Shown here: positions 15,268-24,429 of the stretch, in pieces
Layout of the letters: each line of letters starts with the position of its first letter
Position numbering within the stretch: the first letter of the stretch is position 1
Origin: CAYJCL01 sp964370475
GTDB taxonomy: Bacteria; Bacillota_I; Bacilli_A; RF39; UBA660
DNA: 62,846 nt
NCBI GenBank assembly: GCA_964370475.1
Contig: CAYJJI010000006.1
Span: forward strand, 1 to 62,846
Direction: 5' to 3'
The notes under the pieces: generated by a model
The model's database searches: none
Seen by the model: the letters and a program-made list of their open reading frames with translations, nothing else
Told to the model about the DNA's origin: nothing
Translations under genes and position numbers: made by a program

Positions 15268-15285
15268 AACCTTAAAAGGTTTTTT
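15266..15285 (+). terminator. Intrinsic terminator after glyS
   Basis: Stem AAAACC (15266-15271) / GGTTTT (15278-15283) plus T-run, overlapping the stop codon. Moderate strength. Confidence 0.7.
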
Positions 15286-15342
15286 CTATTGATTTAAAAT
15301 AATTAAAAATGTATAATAATAATAGAATAAAAAGGTGATACA

Positions 15343-16236
15343 ATGATTAGCGAAGTAAATAAAAAAAGAATTATCATAATAATAATATCAATATCTATCA
15401 TTTTATTAATCTATTATATTTTTGGAAACACCCAAAACATAAACACACACCCTCAAGAAAAAATAGGAGTTATCCAAGTAACTTATAGTGAAGAAAACAA
15501 ACTAAGTAACGTAAACGATGATATAAGATTTTCACTAACTAATCAAAGTGACTTACCTGTAGGGTATCAAATATTACTTGAATTCCAAAATTTAAGTGAA
15601 GAAGAACAAAAAAATATAAAGATATACTTAAATGATGAATTAATTCTAGATAAAATAGTCTCAACAGATAACATAGTAATTACAACTAACTCACTATCAC
15701 CACAATATTCAAATGTAGAAACAATTGAATATAACTTAAAAATAGAAGGAATCAAACTATCTACTTCAAAAATAGTAATTAATGATACAACCGTCAATAA
15801 TATAGCAACAGATTACATAGAATCATTAAATTACAGCAATAATCAAGAAGGGCTACAACTAATTGATGGCATAGTTAAATATACTGCAACATATTCAAAA
15901 AATTATTTATTATTTAATGATGAGTTATGGCAAATAATTGGAGTATATAGCATAAAGGATATAATCGAAGAAAAACATTTAAAAATAGTTAGAGTAAATG
16001 AAGCAACTAACGAAGAAAAACAAATTCTAACTACAGACTACATAAACAATGTAAAAGATAATGATCAAGTAAAATATTTAAAAATAGATAATACAGTTAA
16101 TCCTCAAAGTGCTAAGGATTGCATAGATGCCGATTGGTTAGATTTTGATCATATTAAACCAACACTGTATTTAAATAGTAACATAAAAATAATAGAAGGG
16201 AATGGATCATTAAATAATCCATATAAGATAAAATGA
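15343..16236 (+). CDS. Membrane-anchored surface protein of the pseudopilin cluster (function unknown)
   Basis: A 297-residue protein with one N-terminal membrane helix (about 9-27, very Ile-rich) and a large extracytoplasmic part. The first half has a beta-sandwich-like pattern (IRFSLTNQSDLPVGYQILLEF). The second half contains YLLFNDELWQIIGVYSI. The C terminus ends LYLNSNIKIIEGNGS then LNNPYKIK; this G-GS-NPY-I ending may be a shared feature of surface proteins in related gut Bacillota. It overlaps the next gene by 4 bases (ATGA) and heads a four-gene run with prepilins. I do not recognise a defined family. Confidence 0.78.
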   Translation: MISEVNKKRIIIIIISISIILLIYYIFGNTQNINTHPQEKIGVIQVTYSEENKLSNVNDDIRFSLTNQSDLPVGYQILLEFQNLSEEEQKNIKIYLNDELILDKIVSTDNIVITTNSLSPQYSNVETIEYNLKIEGIKLSTSKIVINDTTVNNIATDYIESLNYSNNQEGLQLIDGIVKYTATYSKNYLLFNDELWQIIGVYSIKDIIEEKHLKIVRVNEATNEEKQILTTDYINNVKDNDQVKYLKIDNTVNPQSAKDCIDADWLDFDHIKPTLYLNSNIKIIEGNGSLNNPYKIK

Positions 16237-16748
16237 AAAAACAAAACCCTTTAAATAATGAAATAGTTATAACACTAATAAGTACAATTGCATTCGTAGC
16301 AATAATTATAATGGTAGTGATATTTCTAATATCATCATTATACAAAAACATAAACAACACTACTCAGGTAGGCAATTTCATAGTAGACTATTCCGAATCA
16401 CAGTCAGTAGAAGAAAAATTCAAAATACTTGACGAGACAGACGGAATGAGACAAGATCCAAGAGAGATAACGATAACTAATAATGGAAAAAGTTATGAAG
16501 AATATTTCGTATATATAAAACCAATTGAAGGATTTGATATAGAAGACTTAATGGTCTCACTAGATACATATCCAGCAGCAAAAATAGGTACATACCCGAA
16601 TGATTCAGAAAAATATTTAATATATAAAGGATCGATAGATCCAGGATATTCTGCAATTCATACCTTAAGGTTTTGGTGGCCTAGTGATGTTAATGTAGAA
16701 TTAATCCATAAAACAACAGAACTAGAATTCGGAATAGAAGAAGACTAA
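16233..16748 (+). CDS. Membrane-anchored protein of the pseudopilin cluster
   Basis: A 171-residue protein with a single N-terminal membrane helix (about 11-35) and a compact outward domain with alternating hydrophobic residues (IGTYPNDSEKYLIYKGSIDPGYS, LRFWWPSDVNVEL). No prepilin cleavage site is seen (no Gly before the helix). It overlaps the preceding gene by 4 bases and is followed 15 bases later by a prepilin gene, so it probably belongs to the same assembly. Function is unknown. Confidence 0.78.
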   Translation: MKKQNPLNNEIVITLISTIAFVAIIIMVVIFLISSLYKNINNTTQVGNFIVDYSESQSVEEKFKILDETDGMRQDPREITITNNGKSYEEYFVYIKPIEGFDIEDLMVSLDTYPAAKIGTYPNDSEKYLIYKGSIDPGYSAIHTLRFWWPSDVNVELIHKTTELEFGIEED

Positions 16749-16763
16749 GAGAGAGGTGAAACT

Positions 16764-17333
16764 ATCAAAAGAGGATTTATATTAATTGAAACTATCATAG
16801 TCATTACATTTCTAGCATCATCTCTTCTTATGATATTTTCAGCATTTAATAACATATTAATCAACGAAAGAGAAAGGTCATATTACGATGATCCTGCTTA
16901 TTTATATAGAACATACTATATGTTAGAACTATTTCAAGAAAACGACAGAATGCTTACAGTAAAATCAGATTTTATAAACGGAAACTTCAAACTAATGGAA
17001 ATAGGTTGTGTAAATGACACTCTATTCCCAAGTGGTACTGGAAACGCAAAAGAAACATGCGCTTATCTATTAAGTCAAAATACTCAAGTTAATAAAGTTT
17101 ATATCATGACTTCAGACCCAAAAGAAGTAACTAAAATATACGAAGAAATGTCAGATGGCAATAATACAAACTACGACCCAACAATCAAAACAATTACATA
17201 TAATTTATATTTATACTTAAGATCCCTTCAACCAATTGAAGGTTATGATTACTACTTCGTAGTAGAGTATATTACAACAGTAGAAGACAGTTTTGACAAA
17301 AACTTCTACTATGCCACTATCCCATTTAATTAA
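16764..17333 (+). CDS. Type IV prepilin-like protein, apparently starting at ATC
   Basis: The first ATG in this frame (16830) would cut off the defining N terminus. Reading from ATC 16764, preceded by AGAGAGGTGA at 16749-16758, gives IKRGFILIETIIVITFLASS: a short basic leader, RG|F cleavage site, Glu at mature position 5 and a long hydrophobic helix. This is the full class III/prepilin signal. The 190-residue product then has a globular head with Cys pairs. The initiator should be N-formyl-Met if AUC is used. It lies between a membrane protein and another prepilin. Confidence 0.82.
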   Translation: MKRGFILIETIIVITFLASSLLMIFSAFNNILINERERSYYDDPAYLYRTYYMLELFQENDRMLTVKSDFINGNFKLMEIGCVNDTLFPSGTGNAKETCAYLLSQNTQVNKVYIMTSDPKEVTKIYEEMSDGNNTNYDPTIKTITYNLYLYLRSLQPIEGYDYYFVVEYITTVEDSFDKNFYYATIPFN

Positions 17334-17344
17334 GAAGGTGAATA

Positions 17345-17878
17345 ATGAAATCTAAAGGATTAACAATTGTCGAATTACTAGTAAGTATAATATTATTATC
17401 AATAATAATGATTTTTGTATTTAGTCTCCTAATCGATGTAAGACAAGAAGAATTAAGAAGTAATTTTAGTTCCAAAGATGTCATAAATAGATCGATAATT
17501 ATTAGAGATATTCAAAAAGACTTCATTGAAAAAGGCATAAGTAACGTAACATTAACAGAAACTAGTACAACTCAAACTTTTGAATTCACATTCTTAGATA
17601 GTACTGATAAAACCTTAATTGTAACAGCAGATTCAGTAAAGTACGGAAATGAATTATGGAAAATAAGTAGTGCGAAATACGACTTAGATAAAACTTGTTA
17701 TCTAAACGAATCAAAAGGTGACAAAGACATTACCACAATCCAAATAGGACCTGATTTAACTAATAGATCAATTTATGATAACGTATTACTAGATATAGAA
17801 TTATTTCATGTATCATCAGTTAATTTACCAGATACATTGGGTAGCTTACCAAAATGTTCTATAGACTCAGTATTATAA
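17345..17878 (+). CDS. Type IV prepilin-like protein
   Basis: A 177-residue protein starting MKSKGLTIVELLVSIILLS. The KG|L cleavage site, Glu at mature position 5 and a hydrophobic helix to about residue 30 match the N-methylation motif. The head has two Cys (CYLNES, PKCSID). Four clustered genes encode helper and pilin subunits, but no assembly ATPase, inner-membrane platform or prepilin peptidase is in the window, so the machinery must be elsewhere. AGAAGGTGA precedes the ATG. Its 3' end overlaps ylbJ tail-to-tail by 20 bases. Confidence 0.88.
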   Translation: MKSKGLTIVELLVSIILLSIIMIFVFSLLIDVRQEELRSNFSSKDVINRSIIIRDIQKDFIEKGISNVTLTETSTTQTFEFTFLDSTDKTLIVTADSVKYGNELWKISSAKYDLDKTCYLNESKGDKDITTIQIGPDLTNRSIYDNVLLDIELFHVSSVNLPDTLGSLPKCSIDSVL

Positions 17879-18749
17879 CAGCTCCAACTAAAGTTAATAA
17901 CAAATGAATGAACCTGTTTTTTAAAAAAACTTTATAATAAATGCCAGTATCAGTAATGATACTTTTTATTTGCAAATGAATACATAATCCACAAAAGGAA
18001 ATAAACATAGATGCAGCAATAACCTTAAAATTGTATGAAAAATCAACATCACCTAAATTTACCAAACCATAACTAACTTCTAAAACACCATTAATAATAT
18101 TCAAAAAATCATTAGATAAATTAAATCTAATAATATTAAAAAACACAATAGTACCAAATATCATCGTCAAAACGTTTACTGAACTCTTAATCCCTTCAAC
18201 TAAAGAATTAGAAAATTTACTATTAATAAGTTCTATTTCACTATCAGTATCATCATTATAATTTCTAATAATAAAACCTAAGATAATACTACATAAATAA
18301 TTATTTAAAATTAATAAAAGAGTTGTTTTATAATCAAAAATACTCTTAAGAGTAACAAATAAAAATAAAGGATTCAAAAACAAAGAAAAAGATAATAAAG
18401 AAGTAGCACACTGTCTACTTATCGATTTATTTTCCAGCATCTTTTTGCAAATTATCGCATTAGTTGGAGTGCCACTAATTAAGGATACAAAGAAAACATA
18501 AGTACTTACACCACTTAACTTAAGTAGACCATATGTGACTTTAGAAGTATATTTATTTAAATAATAAGGCAAGTTAAAATCAACCAGTAAATGAGAAACA
18601 ACTATCATAGGAAATAAAAACGGAAATATATTATTCATAAACATATAAACTGAATTATTAACTATAATTTCCAAATCACGATTAATAAAAAGGTACCCCA
18701 CAAAAAACATAATTAATAAGTAATAAAAAAACAATCCTATTTTTCTCAT
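17859..18749 (-). CDS. ylbJ: Sporulation integral membrane protein YlbJ
   Basis: A 296-residue polytopic membrane protein (about eight helices) of the YlbJ/nucleoside-recognition (Gate) family, made in the mother cell in Bacillus. Typical blocks are MNNIFPFLFPMIVVSHLL (about 35-52) and SLISGTPTNAIICKKML (about 90-106), followed by SLLSFSLFLNPLFLFVTL. It is shorter than Bacillus YlbJ (408). A longer reading to 18827 would run into the divergent gene; GAGGT 5 bases before ATG 18749 favours the start given. It is divergent from ylbL, keeping the Bacillus ylbJ/ylbL association. Confidence 0.9.
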   Translation of the reverse strand: MRKIGLFFYYLLIMFFVGYLFINRDLEIIVNNSVYMFMNNIFPFLFPMIVVSHLLVDFNLPYYLNKYTSKVTYGLLKLSGVSTYVFFVSLISGTPTNAIICKKMLENKSISRQCATSLLSFSLFLNPLFLFVTLKSIFDYKTTLLLILNNYLCSIILGFIIRNYNDDTDSEIELINSKFSNSLVEGIKSSVNVLTMIFGTIVFFNIIRFNLSNDFLNIINGVLEVSYGLVNLGDVDFSYNFKVIAASMFISFCGLCIHLQIKSIITDTGIYYKVFLKNRFIHLLLTLVGAVIILSL

Positions 18750-18768
18750 AATAAACCTCATTATATGA

Positions 18769-18774
18769 TATAAT
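18769..18774 (+). promoter_or_regulatory. Probable -10 of ylbL
   Basis: Consensus TATAAT in the 40-base divergent gap between ylbJ and ylbL, 15 bases before the ylbL start. No clear -35. Confidence 0.4.
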
Positions 18775-18789
18775 AATATAGGTGAGAAT

Positions 18790-19791
18790 ATGTCAAAAAT
18801 ATATAAAAATACAATAAATTTTATCAAAGAAAATTATAAAGAAATAATCTTTCTTTTAATATTCAGTGCAATATGTTTCGTTAAACTACCATATGTAATA
18901 GAAACACCTGGAGGAACAATAAATCTAAACGAAAGAATAGAAGTAGAAAATGCATACGAAGTGAAAGGCGAATTCGGAATGGCTTACGTATCAGCTCTAG
19001 AGGGAAGATTTCCCCTAGTATTACTTTCTTTTATAATGCCTAATTGGGATTTAGTAAAAGAAAGTGATATAAAATACGATAACGAAACATTAGAAGAAAT
19101 GTACATAAGAGATAGACTACTAATGGATCAATCAATAAACAGTGCTCAAATAGCAGCCTTCAAAGAAGCAAATCTACCAATAGAAATTAAATCAACTACT
19201 ATTAACGTTGTATATATAGATGATATAAATAAAACTGAACTGAAAATAGGAGACATTATAAAATCTATAAATGAAACAGAAGTTGATAATTTAGATACAT
19301 TAAAAGAAACAATCAATAAATACGAAGCAGGAGATATAATAGAAATATCTATTATTAGAAACGAAGAAGAAATAAAAGTAAATTCTGAAATCTACGAAGT
19401 AGAAGAAACTAAATTAATTGGAGTAATGTTAATACCTACATATGAATTTGAAACAGAAAACGAAGTTACAGTAAATAGAGAAAGTGGTGAATCTGGTCCA
19501 TCAGGTGGACTAATGAATGCTTTATCTATTTACAACTACTTAATTCCCGAAGACATAACAAAAGGGAGAACCATAATTGGAACTGGAACTATAGACGAAG
19601 GTGGTAATGTAGGAAAAATAGGCGGAATAAAATACAAATTACTTGGGGCGGATAAAGACAAAGTTGATATCTTCCTATGTCCAGAAGAAAACTATGAAGA
19701 AGCATTAGAAGTAAAAAAAGAAGAATCCCTTGATATAGAAATATATAGCGTATCTACATTAGAAGAAGCAATTACAAAATTAACTAACTAG
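18790..19791 (+). CDS. ylbL: YlbL-type Lon-like protease with PDZ domain
   Basis: Membrane-anchored serine protease with a Lon-type Ser-Lys catalytic pair. The 333 residues include an N-terminal helix (about 18-33) followed by PYVIETPGGTINLNERI, the family opening, and a PDZ domain (about 140-205, LKIGDIIKSINETEVDNLDTL). The S16-type domain has Ser238 in ESGPSGGLMNAL and Lys281 in GGIKYKLLGA. Both catalytic residues are present. Length is normal. In Bacillus, YlbL is linked to membrane-protein quality control and checkpoint recovery. AGGTGAGAAT precedes the start. Confidence 0.94.
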   Translation: MSKIYKNTINFIKENYKEIIFLLIFSAICFVKLPYVIETPGGTINLNERIEVENAYEVKGEFGMAYVSALEGRFPLVLLSFIMPNWDLVKESDIKYDNETLEEMYIRDRLLMDQSINSAQIAAFKEANLPIEIKSTTINVVYIDDINKTELKIGDIIKSINETEVDNLDTLKETINKYEAGDIIEISIIRNEEEIKVNSEIYEVEETKLIGVMLIPTYEFETENEVTVNRESGESGPSGGLMNALSIYNYLIPEDITKGRTIIGTGTIDEGGNVGKIGGIKYKLLGADKDKVDIFLCPEENYEEALEVKKEESLDIEIYSVSTLEEAITKLTN

Positions 19792-19806
19792 AAATAGTTG
19801 GTTTTT
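19782..19806 (+). terminator. Intrinsic terminator after ylbL
   Basis: Stem AACTAACTA (19782-19790) / TAGTTGGTT (19795-19803), one G-T pair, loop GAAA, T-run. It overlaps the stop codon. Confidence 0.75.
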
Positions 19807-19817
19807 ATATAAATAAA

Positions 19818-19846
19818 TTGTATCTTAAATAAATATTTAGTATAAT
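19818..19846 (+). promoter_or_regulatory. Sigma-A promoter of mutS
   Basis: TTGTAT (19818-19823), 17-base spacer, consensus TATAAT (19841-19846), 16 bases before mutS. Confidence 0.65.
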
Positions 19847-19862
19847 AACTTAGTGATGAATT

Positions 19863-22379
19863 ATGAAAAGAAAAGAAATAGATAAAAAATTATTAAGTCC
19901 TGGAATGTTACAATATTACAACATTAAAGAAGAATATCAAAACGAATTACTATTCTTTCGTTTAGGAGATTTTTACGAATTATTCTTTGAAGATGCCTTA
20001 TTGGCATCAAGAGAATTAGAACTAACACTAACAGGTAAAAACGGCGGATTAGAAGAGAAAATACCAATGTGTGGTGTTCCTTTTCATAGTGCAACAACAT
20101 ATATAGAAAAACTTATTACAAAAGGCTACAAAGTAGCAATTTGTGAACAATTAACTGATCCTAAAAAAAATAAAGGAATAGTAGAAAGAGGAGTAGTAGC
20201 AGTTTATAGTAGTGGAAGTATAGTAGATTTTTCAATATTAAAATCTTACGATAATAATTATATAGGAAGTATCATAGACTTTAAAACCCATTACACAATA
20301 ACTTACTCCGACTTATCAACAGGACACATCTATTCAACAGAAATTGAATATAACCTAAACAAACTTATAAGCCAAATCTTAAAAATTAACTTAAAAGAAA
20401 TAATACTAACAGATAACACTAATGAAGAATTAATAAATACAATAAATAACTATAATATTAATTACAGTATTAGCACTGAATACTTAGAGGAACAATACCA
20501 AGAAATATATATAAACGAACATAATCCAAATACAATAATAGGAATTAAACACTTATTATACTATCTAGCTATTAAAGAATTAAAAGACTTAAGTCATATC
20601 CAAGAAGTAGAAATAATTAAATCAGTTGATTATTTAGAAATGGACATTCATACTATTAGAAATCTAGAACTAACAGAAACACTAAGGTTAAAAGAACGCA
20701 CAAACTCATTAGTATGGTTACTAGATAAATGTAAAACTTCAATGGGGAGTAGAATGTTAAAAAACTGGATTCTAAAGCCACTAAGAGACAAAGAAAAGAT
20801 AGAACAAAGATATAATATAATTTCAAAATTAAATGATGAATTTATATTAACAGATAACTTAAGAAAATCTCTTAATGAAGTTTACGATATTGAAAGATTA
20901 TGTGGAAAAATAAGCTGTGGAAATCTAAACGCCAGAGACTTACTTCAACTAAAATCCACTTTAGAACAACTTCCCAACATAAAAGCATATATGAATGAAT
21001 TAAACCTAGATTTAAAAATAGATACTTTAAAAGATATTCATGATTTATTAGAAAAATCAATATATGAGACACCGCCAGTAACTATCAAAGAAGGTTATAT
21101 AATTAAAGATGGCTACAATCAAGAACTAGATGAATTAAAAACAATCAGAAGTGGCGGTAAAACATTTATTGCTCAATTAGAAAGTCAAGAAAGAGAAAAA
21201 ACAAACATTAAAACCCTTAAAGTAGGCTATAACAAAGTATTTGGTTATTACATAGAAATCTCGAAAGGACAATGTCATTTAGTTAAAGATGAATATGGGT
21301 ACGAAAGAAGACAAACACTTACCAACTGTGAAAGATTTATTTCGCCATTACTAAAAGAAAAAGAAGCACTTGTTCTAAATGCCGAAGAAAAAATAGTTGA
21401 AATTGAGTATAACTTATTTATAGAAATAAAAAATATCATCAAAGAAAAACTTCATGTACTCAAAAAGAACGCAGAATCTATAGCTTATATAGATACATTA
21501 TCATCATTATCTATTTGTAGTAGCGAATTAAATTTAAAAAGGCCTACTATTACCACAGAACATACATTAAAAATAATTAACGGAAGACATCCAGTAGTAG
21601 AAAGACTAAGTAAAACAGAATACGTTCCAAATGATTGTATAATGGATGAATCAACAAATACCTTATTAATTACAGGACCAAATATGAGTGGGAAATCAAC
21701 ATATATGAGACAACTTGGAATAATTGCAATCATGGCTCAAATAGGATCATTTATTCCAGCAGATGAAGCAATTATTCCAATATTTGATAAAATATTCACA
21801 AGAATAGGAGCGTCCGATGACTTAGTATCTGGAGAATCTACTTTTATGGTAGAAATGAAAGAAGCAGAAAACGCAATAAACAATGCAACTTCTAACTCTT
21901 TAATTCTATTTGATGAACTAGGTAGAGGAACATCAACATTTGACGGTATGAGTTTAGCACAAGCTATACTAGAATATTTAAATAATCTAGTAAAAGCTAA
22001 AGTATTATTTTCAACCCATTATCACGAACTTACTAAACTAGAAGAAAAAATAAGTACATTAAAAAATATCCATGTATCAGCGATAGAAGAAAATAATAAT
22101 ATTACATTTTTACATAAAATCAAAACAGGAGCAGTAGATAAAAGTTACGGAATTCATGTAGCAAAATTAGCTATGATGCCAGATATTTTATTAAAAAGAG
22201 CTGAAGAAATATTAAAACATTATGAAACAAATAAAATAGAAATAAAAGATGAACAAATAACCTTTGATTTTCAAACACCTAAAAATGAAATTAAAGATAA
22301 ATTAGATGCAATAGATATTACAAATATCACTCCATTAGAAGCATTAAATTTATTAAATGAATTAAAAAATATAAAGTAA
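19863..22379 (+). CDS. mutS: DNA mismatch repair protein MutS
   Basis: Recognises mismatches and signals to MutL. The 838 residues contain the N-terminal mismatch-binding domain with FFRLGDFYELFFEDA (Phe-x-Glu wedge, about 31-45), the connector, lever and clamp domains, and the ATPase. The ATPase has Walker A GPNMSGKS (605-612), the block FTRIGASDDLVSGESTFMVEM, Walker B LILFDELGRGTSTFDG, and STHYHEL. The C terminus ends in the usual PLEALNLLNELK dimer helix. Length is typical. mutL is not adjacent. The next gene is a surface protein on the same strand. Confidence 0.98.
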   Translation: MKRKEIDKKLLSPGMLQYYNIKEEYQNELLFFRLGDFYELFFEDALLASRELELTLTGKNGGLEEKIPMCGVPFHSATTYIEKLITKGYKVAICEQLTDPKKNKGIVERGVVAVYSSGSIVDFSILKSYDNNYIGSIIDFKTHYTITYSDLSTGHIYSTEIEYNLNKLISQILKINLKEIILTDNTNEELINTINNYNINYSISTEYLEEQYQEIYINEHNPNTIIGIKHLLYYLAIKELKDLSHIQEVEIIKSVDYLEMDIHTIRNLELTETLRLKERTNSLVWLLDKCKTSMGSRMLKNWILKPLRDKEKIEQRYNIISKLNDEFILTDNLRKSLNEVYDIERLCGKISCGNLNARDLLQLKSTLEQLPNIKAYMNELNLDLKIDTLKDIHDLLEKSIYETPPVTIKEGYIIKDGYNQELDELKTIRSGGKTFIAQLESQEREKTNIKTLKVGYNKVFGYYIEISKGQCHLVKDEYGYERRQTLTNCERFISPLLKEKEALVLNAEEKIVEIEYNLFIEIKNIIKEKLHVLKKNAESIAYIDTLSSLSICSSELNLKRPTITTEHTLKIINGRHPVVERLSKTEYVPNDCIMDESTNTLLITGPNMSGKSTYMRQLGIIAIMAQIGSFIPADEAIIPIFDKIFTRIGASDDLVSGESTFMVEMKEAENAINNATSNSLILFDELGRGTSTFDGMSLAQAILEYLNNLVKAKVLFSTHYHELTKLEEKISTLKNIHVSAIEENNNITFLHKIKTGAVDKSYGIHVAKLAMMPDILLKRAEEILKHYETNKIEIKDEQITFDFQTPKNEIKDKLDAIDITNITPLEALNLLNELKNIK

Positions 22380-22432
22380 TTGAAAAAGAAAATTCTATGT
22401 GATAAAATCATAATTAGAATAGGAGGTATACT

Positions 22433-23956
22433 ATGAAAAAGATAATATTGATTCTTAGTATATCTCTTTTATTATGTGCAATATTTTTTATTATAAATAA
22501 ACCCAAAGAAGAAACAATTACACAAAGTACAGATAATATTAAAATCTTAGTAAATGGAATAGAAACAGATGAATTTCCATCATCAACTGATGGATACGCT
22601 TATGACGGTATCTCATGCAAAAATGGAACTACAGCAACATGGGATGAAACAAATTGGAAACTAAACATTCAAGTTAAAAAAGAAGATAAATGCATCGTAT
22701 ATTTTGTCGAAAAAGAAGAATACCTCTTTAGTTACACTGGAGCAACACAAACGTTTATAGTCCCAGAAACTGGTTATTATAAACTAGAAGCTTGGGGAGC
22801 CCAAGCTCCAGGAACAACTAATGGTGCTTCTGTAAGTAAGGGTGCTTATACAAGCGGTACTATTTACTTAACTGAAAATGAAAAAATATACATATATGTT
22901 GGTGAAGGTCTTAAAAGAGTTAGTAATGTTACTAGTTTTAATGGTGGAACAGGTAACTCAGGAGGATATCCTGGTGGCGGTTCAACAGACTTCAGACTAA
23001 TAAGTGGGTCATGGAACAATATAAATTCTTTAAAGTCTAGAATCATGGTAGCGGCCGGATCAGGAGGTGGAGCAAACACTAATGCTACTCATGGAGCTGG
23101 AGGAGCATTGTTAGGATTGGCTGCACTTGGAACATCAGGTGGAACACAATTAACTTTCGGAGCAGTCCAGAGTGCGTCTTACACGGCATCTACGTTCGGG
23201 GTAGCTAATGGAGGTTGTTCCGGCGGAAATGGATATTATCCCGGAGGAGGAGCAACTTGCATAAACGGTGCAGGTGGTGGTTCATCTTTTATTAGTGGCT
23301 ATGCTGGCGTAAACGCAGTACTTCAAACAGGAGGAACAACATCAAATCCAACCCCATCGTACACCACAAAACACTATAGTAATAAATATTTTATTAACGG
23401 AGTAATGATTGCAGGAAATGCCCAAATGCCATCTCATACTGGCACAAGCACTATGATCGGTAATTCAGGACATGGATATGCAAAGATAACAAAACTAACT
23501 AAACCAGAAAAAACAAATAGCAATTTAAATAGTGTTAGATACATCAAAGATTGTACTAATGGTAGTACATCAAATGCAGGTAACTATTGGGTAGAAATTC
23601 AAGCAATAAAAGATGGAGTAAATATCGCCAAAGGCAAAACAGTAACAGGAAGTCTATCAACAGGAACACTGGCTATTACAAACTCTCAATACATTGTGGA
23701 TGGAGATATAACACATAACCGATACGGAAGCGCCGCCGGAATAGGTATAAGATGTGTAACAGTTGATTTAGGAAGCACTTACGATTTAGATGAGGTTGTA
23801 GTATGGCACTTTTATAATGATTCTAGAACAACATACAATAACACACTAAGCGTTGGAGCAACAAACAAAACAAACTTAACATCACTAGATAAAATATTAA
23901 TAAATAACAAATCAACACTTTCATCATCTCAAGGGCAAAGATTCAGCGCATATTAA
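22433..23956 (+). CDS. Surface protein with ALK-type glycine-rich domain and discoidin-like C terminus
   Basis: A 507-residue exported protein. A signal anchor (about 4-21) is followed by a small Cys-containing beta module (about 35-92, ending CIVYFVEK). A glycine-rich domain follows (about 97-360), opening YLFSYTGATQTFIVPETGYY and continuing KLEAWGAQ, the hallmark of the ALK/LTK-like Gly-rich family, with many GG and GGG runs. The C-terminal part (about 370-495) has IQAIKDGVNIAKGKTVTGS, YIVDGD and RCVTVDLGSTYDLDEVVVWH, resembling F5/8-type (discoidin) sugar-binding domains. It is more GC-rich than its neighbours because of the glycine codons. Probable adhesin; substrate unknown. AGGAGGTATACT precedes the ATG. 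Confidence 0.85.
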   Translation: MKKIILILSISLLLCAIFFIINKPKEETITQSTDNIKILVNGIETDEFPSSTDGYAYDGISCKNGTTATWDETNWKLNIQVKKEDKCIVYFVEKEEYLFSYTGATQTFIVPETGYYKLEAWGAQAPGTTNGASVSKGAYTSGTIYLTENEKIYIYVGEGLKRVSNVTSFNGGTGNSGGYPGGGSTDFRLISGSWNNINSLKSRIMVAAGSGGGANTNATHGAGGALLGLAALGTSGGTQLTFGAVQSASYTASTFGVANGGCSGGNGYYPGGGATCINGAGGGSSFISGYAGVNAVLQTGGTTSNPTPSYTTKHYSNKYFINGVMIAGNAQMPSHTGTSTMIGNSGHGYAKITKLTKPEKTNSNLNSVRYIKDCTNGSTSNAGNYWVEIQAIKDGVNIAKGKTVTGSLSTGTLAITNSQYIVDGDITHNRYGSAAGIGIRCVTVDLGSTYDLDEVVVWHFYNDSRTTYNNTLSVGATNKTNLTSLDKILINNKSTLSSSQGQRFSAY

Positions 23957-23957
23957 T

Positions 23958-23981
23958 AAACAGACATAAAGTCTGTTTTTA
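23958..23981 (+). terminator. Intrinsic terminator after the glycine-rich protein gene
   Basis: Stem AAACAGAC (23958-23965) / GTCTGTTT (23971-23978), 5-base loop, T-run. Confidence 0.82.
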
Positions 23982-24003
23982 TATTTCATTATTACCAACT
24001 TCA

Positions 24004-24012
24004 TGGTATAAT
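24004..24012 (+). promoter_or_regulatory. Extended -10 promoter of nusB-xseA-xseB
   Basis: TGG-TATAAT (24004-24012), an extended -10, about 20 bases before nusB. The -35 is weak. Confidence 0.55.
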
Positions 24013-24033
24013 TATAAAACGAGGTGAAGTACT

Positions 24034-24429
24034 ATGGCAAAGAGCAGATCAGAATTAAGAGAAAAAGCAATGATTATTTTATATCAAATCAGTATTTATA
24101 AAAAAAATAATATTGAATATAATATAGATGATGTAATAAGAGAAAACGTAGAAATCGAAAATGATTTTGTAAAAGATATAGTGTACGGAGTAACAACTCA
24201 TGAAGAAGAACTTATTAATAACGCTAATAAATTTATGAATGACTGGTCTATAGACAGAATAGATAAAACAGGAGCTTCTATATTAAAAGCTGCTATATAT
24301 GAACTGCTATATACTGAAACACCACATATTGTAGTAATTAACGAAGCAATAGAATTAGCAAAAAAATATAGTGATGATAACGTTAGAAAAATCATTAATG
24401 CAGTATTAGACAGAATGATTAAAGAATAA
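24034..24429 (+). CDS. nusB: Transcription antitermination protein NusB
   Basis: RNA-binding helical protein of the rRNA antitermination complex, partner of S10/NusE. The 131 residues start with the family block SRSELREKAMIILYQI. They contain FVKDIVYGVTTHEEELINN, NDWSIDRIDKTGASILKAAIYELLYTETPH, and VVINEAIELAKKYSDDNVRKIINAVLDRM at the end. Length is normal. GAGGTGAAGTACT precedes the ATG. Its stop overlaps the xseA start (TAATG). Confidence 0.97.
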   Translation: MAKSRSELREKAMIILYQISIYKKNNIEYNIDDVIRENVEIENDFVKDIVYGVTTHEEELINNANKFMNDWSIDRIDKTGASILKAAIYELLYTETPHIVVINEAIELAKKYSDDNVRKIINAVLDRMIKE

